Made by a program: the position numbers and the translations under genes. This document shows positions 9,384-18,145 of a DNA stretch of 64,000 bases, in pieces. This DNA comes from JAWKOK01 sp963765875. Its GTDB lineage: Bacteria > Chloroflexota > Anaerolineae > Caldilineales > Caldilineaceae. The DNA lies in the NCBI GenBank assembly GCA_963765875.1, contig CAVXYK010000003.1, forward strand, positions 1 through 64,000. Direction: 5' to 3'. Every line of letters begins with the position of its first letter. Within the stretch, counting starts at the first letter, position 1. The notes below the pieces were generated by a model. That model was not told the DNA's origin. It saw nothing but the letters and a program-made list of their open reading frames with translations, and ran no database searches.

Positions 9384-11375
9384 CTAGACCATCAACATTT
9401 GCTCTAGCTGCTCGGCCACCTGCGCATTGACGGGTGAATCACCTCTAGCAAGACGGATCTGATTGACAACCCGACGCACAAGACTGGGGTTCAGTTGCGC
9501 CAACTTGCCGGTCATGTCGAACCAGAGCTCGACCAATTCCTGGTTTTCGTTGGTGGCAGCCTGCACTGCAATTTCAGCAGGCGACGAGGCGCCCGTGCTC
9601 GGGTTGCCCATGCTTAGGCCTAACTCACGCCAGGCATTGACCCAGAAGTAGGAGAGCATCGGGTTGATCAATCCGCGCATTCGGCTCCAAAGCGGGTCAT
9701 CCTCGTGCACCAGTGAAAAGAAGGCAAGGTAGTAGGGACGAGAGCCTGCATAGTCACGATGAATCTGAGAAAGCTCACCCGCCTTGACCGACGAGTAGGA
9801 GGCAATGTACCAGCGTAGATCTTCCAGAGTTGCGTTCGGTTCGCCGGACTCAACTGCATCCCATTGCAGCCGACAGGCGCAGAGATAGCTGCGCGCGGAT
9901 GCAGCGAAGTCCTGGGAACGTTGCAACATGGCGGTCTTGGCCAAGGAACGGGCCTTTTCCTGTGTCCGGGGCAAGTTGTCAGGCAGCTGCATCTGCTCAA
10001 TATCGCGCACGATGGGTTGAAAGAGCGGATCGTCCCGGAAGGGGACTTCGCTATGTCCCGGCAGGCTGTATTGTCCTTCGCGTTGGATGATCAGCCCTCG
10101 CTCGACCAGATCTGCGAGCAAGCTGGTGATATAGTCAACTTGCTCGGTATCATTGAGCAGGATCGCAGCCAGTTCAGCCTCATCAACACTCAAGCCGGCG
10201 TTTACCACGGCGTAGACGAACCCGGATTCAGAACGATGGATGAAGGCAGCCTCGCTATCGATCTCCTCTGTCAACCAGACCGGTACATGAACTGAAGCGA
10301 TAGCTCCACGATAGTCAAAGGCGCGCTGCCGAAAGCCCATCTGCCAGATCTGGCGAAGGGTCGTCTTGCTGCGGATCAAGTCCTGCGCTTCGTAGAGTTG
10401 TGTCAACTCCTCAAGCAGCTCATCGGTGGTTCGTTCGCCGGGACGAGCCTTTAGTTCCCGATAGATGTCTCGCAACACATCTCGGCGTGTCGCGAAATCG
10501 ACCGACGTCATCTTGAGACGACTGAAGATCTGTTTGTACTGGAGCCTCAATGAGGGCTTCAGGATTGCTGAGGCTTGGTAGCGAAACTCCTCGGCCTGCT
10601 CAAAGCCGGTATCGCCCACGGGTTCTTGGGGAACATACTCCGGCCCGATCTGAGATGATGCATCCGTTGGCGCAACGTAGAGTTGGGCATCCTTTGTGAA
10701 GAGGGATAGTGATTCTGCGTTGTGCTCCAGCCAAACGCGAAACACCGCATAGCCGTAATTTGCCTCATTGAACGCCGAATCGAGCATCAACATAGTCTTC
10801 TTGAGCTCAGCCGCTGCAATCGGCAGCTCGCCCCGTTGTGCGTGGATGCGCAGAGCCTTGTCCAGCAGATTTCGAGCAGCCTCAAGCCCCATGCTGTGGG
10901 CGTCACTGGGATCCGCATAGTCTTCGAGAATCGCCTCCAGATAGACAAATTCATCACATGCTCTCACCAGCAACGGATGCGTCACATCGCGTGGGCCAAT
11001 GCCCAATGTATAGCGACCATATTCACGCAGTTTGGTCACAAGCGGACCGAAGTCGCTGTCACCCGAGACAATGACAAACGTGCCGATCTGCTCTCGATTG
11101 ATGGCCGTCTCAAGAGCATCGAGCGCCATGCGGATGTCGGCGCGATTCTTACCGGCGCGTACGCTGTAGATCTGTATCAAATCGACCGAGTTGTTCATCA
11201 AATCTTCTCGATAGCGGGAGAAGCGACTCCAGTCGCCATAGACACGCTTGATCGCAACTGGGCCGCGGCTCTGAAGATGTTCGATGATCGGTGTCAACTC
11301 AAAATCCAAGAATTCCTGTTCGGCCCAAAGGGCCACATTTTCAAAATCAACAAAGACAGCAATTTGGTTACCCAT
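9384..11375 (-). CDS. NYN (PIN-like) nuclease domain protein with LOTUS/OST-HTH domain
   Basis: Protein of 663 residues of the LabA/DUF88 group. Residues 1-150 are a NYN domain with the expected acidic metal-binding positions in VFVDFENVA, NRADIRMALDAL and VSGDSDFGPLV, pointing to metal-dependent RNA cleavage. Residues about 165-240 look like an OST-HTH/LOTUS RNA-binding winged helix (RGELPIAAAELKKTMLML...VFRVWLEHN). The long remainder is unrecognised and mostly helical. The start at 11375 has GGGAG about 9 bases upstream, and a 14-bp palindrome is 26 bp farther up. It stands alone next to three tRNA genes. RNA quality control or toxin-like RNase activity is conceivable but not shown. Confidence 0.8.
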   Translation of the reverse strand: MGNQIAVFVDFENVALWAEQEFLDFELTPIIEHLQSRGPVAIKRVYGDWSRFSRYREDLMNNSVDLIQIYSVRAGKNRADIRMALDALETAINREQIGTFVIVSGDSDFGPLVTKLREYGRYTLGIGPRDVTHPLLVRACDEFVYLEAILEDYADPSDAHSMGLEAARNLLDKALRIHAQRGELPIAAAELKKTMLMLDSAFNEANYGYAVFRVWLEHNAESLSLFTKDAQLYVAPTDASSQIGPEYVPQEPVGDTGFEQAEEFRYQASAILKPSLRLQYKQIFSRLKMTSVDFATRRDVLRDIYRELKARPGERTTDELLEELTQLYEAQDLIRSKTTLRQIWQMGFRQRAFDYRGAIASVHVPVWLTEEIDSEAAFIHRSESGFVYAVVNAGLSVDEAELAAILLNDTEQVDYITSLLADLVERGLIIQREGQYSLPGHSEVPFRDDPLFQPIVRDIEQMQLPDNLPRTQEKARSLAKTAMLQRSQDFAASARSYLCACRLQWDAVESGEPNATLEDLRWYIASYSSVKAGELSQIHRDYAGSRPYYLAFFSLVHEDDPLWSRMRGLINPMLSYFWVNAWRELGLSMGNPSTGASSPAEIAVQAATNENQELVELWFDMTGKLAQLNPSLVRRVVNQIRLARGDSPVNAQVAEQLEQMLMV

Positions 11376-11400
11376 TAAGAGTCTCCCGTATTTTTTAGAC

Positions 11401-11414
11401 CGACCGATCGGTCG
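11401..11414. promoter_or_regulatory. 14-bp perfect palindrome upstream of the NYN gene
   Basis: CGACCGATCGGTCG lies in the 358-bp gap between the divergent NYN and dnaK genes, 26 bp from the NYN start. It looks like a dimeric-repressor operator. The rest of the gap holds a TATAAT at 11540-11545 facing dnaK without a good -35. No CIRCE element is present. Confidence 0.35.
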
Positions 11415-11733
11415 CTTCCAATGATTTCCTGTAGTGTATCACAACGGCCAACGATGAACAGTAGGACTGACATTTCCTTTTGAGACGACGACGCGTTCCA
11501 AACGCAAACGTTTTGCTAATGCAAAAGAGACGCCATACTTATAATTCTGGGTTAGAATGGTTTCAGGTACAAAAATTAACTATGACATGAATGTTAAGCA
11601 TGGGTTAGAACAGCAGCCTGCAAAACAATTGACAAGAACATGTCTGATTCGATGTTGACTGACCACGTTTGTTTGCAGTTTTTCTGCAATCATCCGGTTT
11701 TCAGTCGAAATTCCTTGGAGGATAAGGTTACAA

Positions 11734-13683
11734 ATGGGTAAGATAATTGGAATTGACCTTGGGACGACCAATAGTGTTGTGGCGGTAATGGAAGGCGGCG
11801 ATCCGACTGTGATCGCCAATGCCGAAGGCAACCGCACAACGCCCTCAGTTGTCGCATTTGATAAGAGCGGCCAGCGCCTGGTCGGCGTGACCGCCAAACG
11901 CCAGGCCGTCGTCAATCCGGAAAACACTGTCTATTCGGCCAAGCGCCTGATGGGTCGCCGATTCGATGATGCAGAAACCAAACGCACGCAAGAGATGGTC
12001 TCGTACTCCATCGTTGAAGGCCCCAACCACGACGCCCGCATCCAGGTGCCGGCCAAGAACAAGAGCTATACGCCGCAAGAGATCAGCGCCATGGTACTGG
12101 GCAAGCTCAAACGAGATGCCGAGTCCTACCTGGGCGAAGAGGTGAAGCAGGCCGTTATCACCGTACCCGCCTACTTCAACGACAGCCAACGACAGGCGAC
12201 GAAAGATGCCGGCCAGATCGCAGGTCTTGAAGTGTTGCGCATCATCAACGAGCCTACAGCGGCCGCCGTGGCCTACGGCCTCGACAAAAAGACCGATGAG
12301 ACCATCCTCGTATTTGACCTGGGCGGCGGCACATTTGATGTGTCGGTCCTTGAGGTCGGCGACGGCGTGATCGAGGTGAAATCGACCCACGGCGACACCC
12401 ATCTTGGTGGCGACGACTGGGACGAGCGCATCGTGCACTGGCTGATGGACGAGTTCAAGAAGGATCAGGGCATTGACCTGAAGCAGGACCGCCAGGCTGT
12501 CCAGCGTCTGCGTGAAGCGGCCGAGAAGGCCAAGATTGAACTCTCCTCCACGCCGGAGACTGAGATCAACTTGCCCTTCATCACTGCTGACAGCAGTGGT
12601 CCCAAGCACTTGCAGCTCACACTGAGCCGGAGCAAGTTCGAGCAGTTGACCGCAGATTTGGTCGCTCGCTGTAAGACGCCCTTCCAGGCAGCACTCAAGG
12701 ACGCCAACGTATCAGCCGGCGACTTGGACGAAGTTGTATTGGTCGGCGGCTCCATCCGCATGCCTATGATTCAGGACCTGGTTCGGGATCTGACCGGCAA
12801 GGAACCGCACCGAGGCGTGAACCCGGATGAGGTCGTCGCTATGGGTGCGACGCTACAGGCCGGCGTCTTGGGCGGCGAGGTCAGCGACCTTCTGCTGCTG
12901 GATGTGACGCCACTGAGCCTGGGACTGGAAACCTTGGGCGGCGTCACGACCATCTTGATCCCGCGCAACACCACGATCCCGACCAAGAAGACGGAAGTCT
13001 TCAGCACAGCAGCCGACAATCAGACTGCTGTGGACATCAACGTGTTGCAGGGCGAGCGCTCGATGGCGCTCCAGAACAAGACGCTGGGCAACTTCCGCCT
13101 CGATGGCATTCCGTCGGCGCCACGTGGCGTGCCGCAGGTCGAGGTCACCTTTGATATCGATGCCAACGGCATCCTGCATGTGGTGGCCAAGGATAAAGCC
13201 ACCGGCAAGGAGCAGAGCGTCAAGATCACGGCCTCTACCAACCTCTCTTCGGATGAGGTGGACCGGTTGGTCCAGGAAGCCAAGAGCCATGAGGCTGATG
13301 ATCAGCTCCAGCGTGAACTGGTTGAGGCCCGCAACAATGCCGACAACCTGATCTACGGCACCGAGAAGGCGCTGACCGATTTGGGCGACAAAGTGCCCAC
13401 CGAGGACCGTGGCCGCATTGAGCAGTTCATCGAGGATCTCAAAGCCGTCAAGGATGGCGATGACATTGAGCAGATCAAGAGCTTGATGGAGCAGCTGCAG
13501 CAGGCCAGCCATGCGCTGACCCAGCAGATGTACCAACAGGCCGGCGGTGAAGGTGAGTTCGACCCGAGCGCAGCCGGTTTTGACGGCGCTCCCGGCCCGG
13601 ATGGACCTGGTGACGGTGCAAGTGACGGTGGTCAGGCCGACGGCGAAGATGATGTCGTCGAAGGCGAATACCGCCAGGTCTAA
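11734..13683 (+). CDS. dnaK: Chaperone DnaK (Hsp70)
   Basis: ATP-dependent Hsp70 of 649 residues, full length. The ATPase domain begins GIDLGTTNSVVAVMEGG and contains NEPTAAAVAYGLDK and VFDLGGGTFDVSVLEVGDG. The linker VLLLDVTPLSLGLET variant (LLLLDVTPLSLGLE) leads to the substrate-binding domain, and the acidic tail ends DDVVEGEYRQV. GGAGG lies about 13 bases before ATG. It is followed 285 bp later by grpE and then dnaJ, so the three form the classic chaperone set, possibly with its own internal terminator. Confidence 0.98.
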   Translation: MGKIIGIDLGTTNSVVAVMEGGDPTVIANAEGNRTTPSVVAFDKSGQRLVGVTAKRQAVVNPENTVYSAKRLMGRRFDDAETKRTQEMVSYSIVEGPNHDARIQVPAKNKSYTPQEISAMVLGKLKRDAESYLGEEVKQAVITVPAYFNDSQRQATKDAGQIAGLEVLRIINEPTAAAVAYGLDKKTDETILVFDLGGGTFDVSVLEVGDGVIEVKSTHGDTHLGGDDWDERIVHWLMDEFKKDQGIDLKQDRQAVQRLREAAEKAKIELSSTPETEINLPFITADSSGPKHLQLTLSRSKFEQLTADLVARCKTPFQAALKDANVSAGDLDEVVLVGGSIRMPMIQDLVRDLTGKEPHRGVNPDEVVAMGATLQAGVLGGEVSDLLLLDVTPLSLGLETLGGVTTILIPRNTTIPTKKTEVFSTAADNQTAVDINVLQGERSMALQNKTLGNFRLDGIPSAPRGVPQVEVTFDIDANGILHVVAKDKATGKEQSVKITASTNLSSDEVDRLVQEAKSHEADDQLQRELVEARNNADNLIYGTEKALTDLGDKVPTEDRGRIEQFIEDLKAVKDGDDIEQIKSLMEQLQQASHALTQQMYQQAGGEGEFDPSAAGFDGAPGPDGPGDGASDGGQADGEDDVVEGEYRQV

Positions 13684-13753
13684 GGACCGTACAATGTGCA
13701 GGGCCGCTGCAAGAAATTGAATCCCTGTTTGATGATGCTTGCGCAGCGGCTTG

Positions 13754-13860
13754 CAGGCCGTCAAAAAAGGATTTGATTTCTTTGAACGGCCTTAGACTAA
13801 GCGTGTGCAAGACCTAGAGATAGACTGATGGAACGGGCGGGGCTGACACCTCGCCCGTTC
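13754..13860. terminator. Two hairpins in the dnaK-grpE gap
   Basis: An imperfect stem near 13754-13794 pairs AGGCCGTCAAAAAA with TCTTTGAACGGCCTT. A second, GAACGGGCG (13831-13839) with CGCCCGTTC (13852-13860), has no following U-run. They may reduce read-through from dnaK into grpE or stabilise the transcript. Confidence 0.4.
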
Positions 13861-13968
13861 TGATAAGCAGGCATGAATCGTTGTTCGCAAAATCAGCGAC
13901 TTGAAGCAGAACACCGGCAATCGATTTATATGGTCGATCAAGGTAAATGAGAGGAAATCGAACTTTCA

Positions 13969-14814
13969 ATGGCGAATTACTATGACCCGTATGGCAGGCG
14001 TCCGCAACGCCCGGCCAATCGTGGCAACGTGGGCCAGTCGGTTACTATGGCCGACTACCAAAAACTCGTCCAGGCGTATCAGGAGCTCCAGGGTCAGGCC
14101 CAAGAGCTGCAGAAGCGTCACCAGGCAACAGCGAGACAGTTGGAAGCCCAGTCCGCCGAACTGAAAAACGTTACAACAGAACTGCAAGTGAAGAATGAAG
14201 CGTTCAAACGCCAGAGCGCCGACTTTAGAGAGATGGAAAGCGAATTGGTCTGGGCCAAAGCGGCTGTAAAACAGCTACGGGAAGAGGCCGACACGACCGG
14301 TGAGAAGAGCGAAGAAGAGCAGGCCGAAGAGGCGGAATGGCGCAACAAATACACCCGCCTGCAGGCCGAATTTGAGAACTTTCGTAAGCGTGGAGAACAG
14401 CGAACTGAACAGCGCATGGCCGAAGCCAAGTATCAGATCCTGCTCGATATGCTGCCGCTGGCCGATCATCTCGATCTGGCCATGAACCACACGGACACGC
14501 TCCAGGATGGGGCGGCCCGCGATTTTGTGGCCAGCATCGAAGCGACGCGACGTGCATTTCTCGATACACTGAAACGCTATGGCGTGCAACGTATTGACCC
14601 GGCCGGCGAACCGTTTGACCCGGTCTTCCACGAAGCCATCGGCCAAATGCCTGATGAGAAGACACCGGCGGACCATGTATCACAAGTGGTCCAGGCAGGA
14701 TATCGTGAAGATGAACGGGTGATTCGCCCGGCCCGCGTGCTTGTGAGCAGCGGCGGCCAGGAATCAGCGGACGTAGGCATCGAGGATGCCCGTGGAGGTG
14801 ACCGTGGATTATAA
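13969..14814 (+). CDS. grpE: Nucleotide exchange factor GrpE
   Basis: GrpE of 281 residues, longer than the usual 180-210. Residues about 35-130 are a predicted coiled coil rich in Gln and Glu, preceded by a short MANYYDPYGRRPQRP segment. The GrpE core follows: EWRNKYTRLQAEFENFRKR, LPLADHLDLAM, then the beta domain GVQRIDPAGEPFDPVFHEAIGQ. AGAGGAAA precedes the start. The stop overlaps the dnaJ start by 11 bases when GTG 14804 is used, implying translational coupling. Confidence 0.93.
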   Translation: MANYYDPYGRRPQRPANRGNVGQSVTMADYQKLVQAYQELQGQAQELQKRHQATARQLEAQSAELKNVTTELQVKNEAFKRQSADFREMESELVWAKAAVKQLREEADTTGEKSEEEQAEEAEWRNKYTRLQAEFENFRKRGEQRTEQRMAEAKYQILLDMLPLADHLDLAMNHTDTLQDGAARDFVASIEATRRAFLDTLKRYGVQRIDPAGEPFDPVFHEAIGQMPDEKTPADHVSQVVQAGYREDERVIRPARVLVSSGGQESADVGIEDARGGDRGL

Positions 14815-15781
14815 AGACTATTATGAAGTACTAGGCGTCCCTCGCGATGCCGATGATAAACAGATCAAGAAGGCGTTTCGCAAACTTGCGCAACAGTATC
14901 ATCCCGACAAGAACCCGGGTGACAATAGTGCGGAACAGAAGTTCAAGGAGATCAACGAGGCTTACACGGTACTGTCGGACTCGGAGAATCGCAGCAAGTA
15001 CGATCGATTCGGCGCCCAGTGGGAACAGTATGGACAGGCCCACAACGGCTATGGCCAGCCCGGCGGTGGACAGTCAATGTCGCAGCAAGAGCTGGACGAG
15101 ATTCTGCGCCAGATGGGCCTTGGCGGCTACGGCTCCCGCGGCGGTTCATCCCGGCAGAGTGCGGGCGGCGGCGGCTTCTCCTCATTCTTCGACACGCTCT
15201 TTGGCGGCGCCGGAGGTCCAGGCATGGGCGGGGGCTATGACCCCTACGGCAGAAACGCCGGCTATGGCCAAGCGACGGCCCAGCGAGCGCCGACGCCTGT
15301 CGTTGTGCCAGTCTCAGTCACGCTGGAGGAAGCATTCCTTGGCACGTCTCGAATGTTGGAAGGCACGGATGGCAAGCGCTTTGAGGTGACCATCCCCAAG
15401 GGCGTCAAGACCGGCTCCAAAGTGCGCATGCGCGGCGGAGCGGGCGGCCAGGGCGACCTGCTGCTCAATATCACCGTCCAGCCAGATGCTCGATTCAAGC
15501 GCGACGGCGACAACCTGCGCGTCAAGACGCCGATCGACCTCTACACCGCGGTCCTCGGCGGCGAGGCAGAGGTGCCGACGATGGAGCGACCGGTCGTGTT
15601 GACTGTGCCACCCGGCACACAGAGCGGCAAGGTCTTTCGGCTGCGGGGATCGGGCATGCCCAATCTGAAGAACCCGGATCAACGGGGCGATCTGCTGGCA
15701 GAAGCAGAGATCAGTGTGCCTACGTCGCTGAATGATAAGGAGAAGGAGCTTTTCGAAGAGCTACGCTCCATCCAACAATAG
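14804..15781 (+). CDS. dnaJ: DnaJ-family co-chaperone, zinc-finger-less (CbpA type)
   Basis: J-domain co-chaperone of about 325 residues. GTG at 14804 is preferred over ATG at 14786 because GGAGG ends 7 bases before it and the protein then begins MDYKDYYEVLGVPRD. The J domain carries HPD (QQYHPDKNPG). A Gly/Ser/Phe-rich linker covers about 70-150, then the C-terminal substrate-binding domains (RFEVTIPKGVKTGSKVRMRG). No CxxCxGxG repeats exist, so this is a type II protein like CbpA; it is nevertheless the third gene of dnaK-grpE-dnaJ. Confidence 0.93.
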   Translation: MDYKDYYEVLGVPRDADDKQIKKAFRKLAQQYHPDKNPGDNSAEQKFKEINEAYTVLSDSENRSKYDRFGAQWEQYGQAHNGYGQPGGGQSMSQQELDEILRQMGLGGYGSRGGSSRQSAGGGGFSSFFDTLFGGAGGPGMGGGYDPYGRNAGYGQATAQRAPTPVVVPVSVTLEEAFLGTSRMLEGTDGKRFEVTIPKGVKTGSKVRMRGGAGGQGDLLLNITVQPDARFKRDGDNLRVKTPIDLYTAVLGGEAEVPTMERPVVLTVPPGTQSGKVFRLRGSGMPNLKNPDQRGDLLAEAEISVPTSLNDKEKELFEELRSIQQ

Positions 15782-15844
15782 CCAACACCCACAAAAAGAG
15801 CGCCCGAGTCGACGACTCGGGCGCTCTTTTTGTGGGTGTTGGCT
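15780..15844. terminator. Perfect 32-bp-arm terminator after dnaJ
   Basis: Arms 15780-15811 and 15813-15844 are fully complementary around a single A. Each arm contains a five-base A or T run flanking a GC-rich core (GAGCGCCCGAGTCG), so it can terminate in either direction. Confidence 0.92.
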
Positions 15845-15923
15845 CCAGCGTTCTCCGTTTCGCCTATGATATAATGCTCGCCATTGCGAAATACAGATCT
15901 CGAAACGGAATCGAAAGCCTACT

Positions 15924-16808
15924 ATGAACCGAGGCATCCTCTTTGGAGTCGCCGCATACACGATCTGGGGACTGCTGCCAATCTATTGGAAGCTACTGAA
16001 ACATGTCCCGGCGCTGGAGATCATGAGCCAACGTGTTGTCTGGCTCCTGACAATCCTTGTGGGCATCCTAGTGGTGCGCAAACAGTGGGGATGGCTGGCG
16101 CAACTGGCCGACCGGCGCATCATCCTCACGTCGATTGCCGCCGCGGCACTGCTGGCTCTGAATTGGTTCGTCTACATCTGGGGCGTCAACGCCGGTTTCA
16201 TTCTGGAGACCAGCCTGGGCTACTTCATCAACCCGCTTGTCAATGTGGTGCTGGGCGTCGTACTACTGGGTGAAATAATCCGCCCCGGACAGTGGTTGGC
16301 TGTCGGGATTGCCGCAGCAGGCGTTCTCTATCTTACGTTCAGCTACGGCTCGCTGCCCTGGATCGCCCTGACGCTCGCCTTTTCGTTCGGATTCTACGGT
16401 TTGCTGAAAAAGCGAAGTAGCCTTGGTTCGGTAGAAAGCTTGACATTGGAGGCGACACTGATGGCCCCGGTGGCGCTAATTTTTCTGATCACCCTCGCCG
16501 TCAACGGAGAAGGAGCATTGGGCCACTCGGATCTCTCCACCACTCTACTGCTCGTCGGTACAGGGATCATCACCGCCGTGCCGCTGCTCTGTTTTGGCGC
16601 TGCCGCAAAACTCATTCCGCTTTCAGTTCTCGGTTTTCTCCAGTATCTCGCGCCGACCATCCAATTTCTGCTGGGCGTCTTCGTCTACAATGAGACGTTC
16701 TCACAAACAAGTCTCATCGGCTTCAGCATGATCTGGCTGGCGCTGATTGTCTTCTCCTTCGAAGGTGCGCACGCCTACCGCAAAAGCCCGGCCACCCACC
16801 CGGTCTAA
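15924..16808 (+). CDS. rarD: RarD-like EamA-family transporter
   Basis: Inner-membrane protein of 294 residues with about ten hydrophobic helices in two EamA repeats. It opens MNRGILFGVAAYTIWGLLPIYWK and contains NWFVYIWGVNAGFILETSLGY, both highly typical of RarD. The substrate of RarD is not established; the family is named after a chloramphenicol-sensitivity phenotype. There is no strong ribosome site. It stands between the dnaJ terminator and the DinB-like gene and appears monocistronic. Confidence 0.88.
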   Translation: MNRGILFGVAAYTIWGLLPIYWKLLKHVPALEIMSQRVVWLLTILVGILVVRKQWGWLAQLADRRIILTSIAAAALLALNWFVYIWGVNAGFILETSLGYFINPLVNVVLGVVLLGEIIRPGQWLAVGIAAAGVLYLTFSYGSLPWIALTLAFSFGFYGLLKKRSSLGSVESLTLEATLMAPVALIFLITLAVNGEGALGHSDLSTTLLLVGTGIITAVPLLCFGAAAKLIPLSVLGFLQYLAPTIQFLLGVFVYNETFSQTSLIGFSMIWLALIVFSFEGAHAYRKSPATHPV

Positions 16809-16834
16809 TCGACAGTGATGCCCCTTCGATCGGG

Positions 16835-16886
16835 TTGACAGATCTTTCAGCATTCCATACAATGCCTGCACACGGAACAAATGTTC
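16835..16886 (+). promoter_or_regulatory. Promoter with LexA-type operator upstream of dinB-like gene
   Basis: TTGACA (16835-16840), 17-bp spacer, TACAAT (16858-16863). GAACAAATGTTC (16875-16886) follows at about +5 to +17, a position suited to repression. It is identical to the box at 8381-8392. Confidence 0.75.
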
Positions 16887-16943
16887 CACACAGCAACACT
16901 CTACGCTGCAACACAGTGACAGGACAAATAGGGAGAAGAGAGC

Positions 16944-17423
16944 ATGAACGGAACAGAGCAGATCAATGCAGATCTTGCGCGCAACTACAACGTCATCGTG
17001 GCTCAACTGGACGGACTGACCCATGAAGACTCGCTGCTACAGGTACCCTTCCGCGGCAATTGCCTGAACTGGGTATTGGGCCATATCTTGACCTACCGCG
17101 CCACCATGCTCACGATCATAGGCGCCGAACCACTCAATGGAGCCGAAGCCTACGAGCGCTACGGCCATGGCTCCGAGCCTGTCGTTGCTGACGGTCCGGA
17201 CGTGATCAACCTGGAGACCATGCGGGCCGATCTAGCCCTGACCCACGAGCGATTGAGCGCCGGTCTACCAGCGATGACCGAGGAGGATCTGGCGCATCAG
17301 CCCGAGGGTGAAGAGCGCACCCTCATCGAGCGGCTCGGCTTCTTATCCTGGCACGATGCCTACCATACTGGTCAGACGGAGTACCTTCGCCAACTCGCCG
17401 GGACAGATGACAAGGTTATCTAG
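16944..17423 (+). CDS. DinB-superfamily protein, probable SOS gene
   Basis: Four-helix-bundle DinB-like protein (DinB/YfiT metal-binding fold, not polymerase IV) of 159 residues. Predicted metal ligands are His47 (NWVLGHILTY), His137 and His141 (SWHDAYHTGQ). GGGAGAAGAG precedes ATG. Members include thiol-dependent transferases and damage-inducible proteins of unknown activity. A strong promoter carrying a GAACN4GTTC box is 58-109 bp upstream, which supports damage induction. A long bidirectional terminator closes the unit. Confidence 0.85.
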   Translation: MNGTEQINADLARNYNVIVAQLDGLTHEDSLLQVPFRGNCLNWVLGHILTYRATMLTIIGAEPLNGAEAYERYGHGSEPVVADGPDVINLETMRADLALTHERLSAGLPAMTEEDLAHQPEGEERTLIERLGFLSWHDAYHTGQTEYLRQLAGTDDKVI

Positions 17424-17455
17424 ACGGCACGTTCATTCGAAATCTGGTCTGCTTT

Positions 17456-17506
17456 GATCCACGAAGGGGCGCCAAGATGATATTTCTTGGCGCCCCTTCG
17501 TGGATC
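17456..17506. terminator. Perfect 22-bp-arm bidirectional terminator
   Basis: Arms 17456-17477 and 17485-17506 (core GAAGGGGCGCCAAG) pair perfectly with a 7-base loop and are flanked by short T/A runs. It serves the convergent DinB-like and AhpD-like genes. Confidence 0.88.
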
Positions 17507-17524
17507 ACTTTTCTGAACGAAGCC

Positions 17525-18112
17525 TTACACAGCCTCGCCCCAGGGCGGTTCGATAAACGTTTCCGGCTCCACGCCCAAGGCATCGGCAATGCGCGTGATG
17601 TAGTTAAAGTAGGCAATGACCTGGGTGGCATCGTGGATGGCTGTGTCATCGAAGCCGTGCTCGCGCAGGTGATCAAGATCCGCTGGAAGCATGTCGCCCT
17701 GAAAATTGGTTAGCTTGACGGCATATTCACAGAGCACCACATCGGCAGCAGAGAGGGCAGCCTGTCGCCAATCGCTGGCGATGGCGTGCACGAATTGATC
17801 GGCATCTGCGGCGCTGTCGAACTGGTCGTTGACCTCAGCACGGAGGTCGTAGGCATGGGACTGCGTTCAGTAATAGCAGTCGTTTTCGACGGCAACGACC
17901 GTGGCCAACATCTCGCGTTGGGCACGACTCAGCGGCGAACGTCCGTGCATGATGGCGCTATACTGGTCCATGCTCGTCCTGAGCACATGCGGATTGAGGC
18001 TCATGATGTGCACGATGTGCCAGAGACGACCCGCCCGCTGGATGGCTTTATCGAACTCTTTCTTGAGCATCCCGGTCGCATCCTCAACCGAAATCTGTGT
18101 TATCCAAGGCAT
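17525..18112 (-). CDS. AhpD-like peroxidase-related selenoprotein (CxxU), UGA read as Sec
   Basis: Carboxymuconolactone-decarboxylase/AhpD-fold protein of 195 residues, closest in pattern to the peroxidase-related subfamily (MPWITQI..., SLNPHVLR, PLSRAQREMLATVVAVEN). An in-frame UGA at 17869-17867 interrupts the gene without any frame change. It falls at residue 82 in ENDC-Y-Y-U-TQSHAYDL, precisely where family members have the second Cys of the redox CxxC. Coding continues in the same frame for 113 more residues to PPWGEAV. A SECIS-like hairpin follows 18 bases later. Start 18112 is chosen because GGAG lies 10 bases upstream; 18121 is possible. The likely role is thiol/selenol peroxide reduction. 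A single C-to-A error could mimic this, but other errors here are indels. Confidence 0.78.
17831..17848 (-). promoter_or_regulatory. Putative bacterial SECIS hairpin
   Basis: On the minus strand GACCTC, loop CGTGCT and GAGGTC form a 6-bp stem-loop starting 18 bases after the UGA. The loop has G at its second position followed by U, and that G is the 26th base after the UGA. Both agree with the bacterial SECIS rule of a GU-bearing apical loop roughly 16-37 bases downstream. Confidence 0.6.
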
Positions 18113-18145
18113 TAGCAACATACTCCGTTGTCATCTGGGTGTCTG

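Noticed and set aside
11376..11733. CIRCE (HrcA) element before dnaK
   Set aside because: No TTAGCACTC-N9-GAGTGCTAA-like repeat is present; control of dnaK is not visible.
12853..13764. Long open frame opposite the 3' half of dnaK (303 codons)
   Set aside because: It is a codon-bias shadow of dnaK; composition is Leu/His/Val-rich with no domain, and no ribosome site precedes it.
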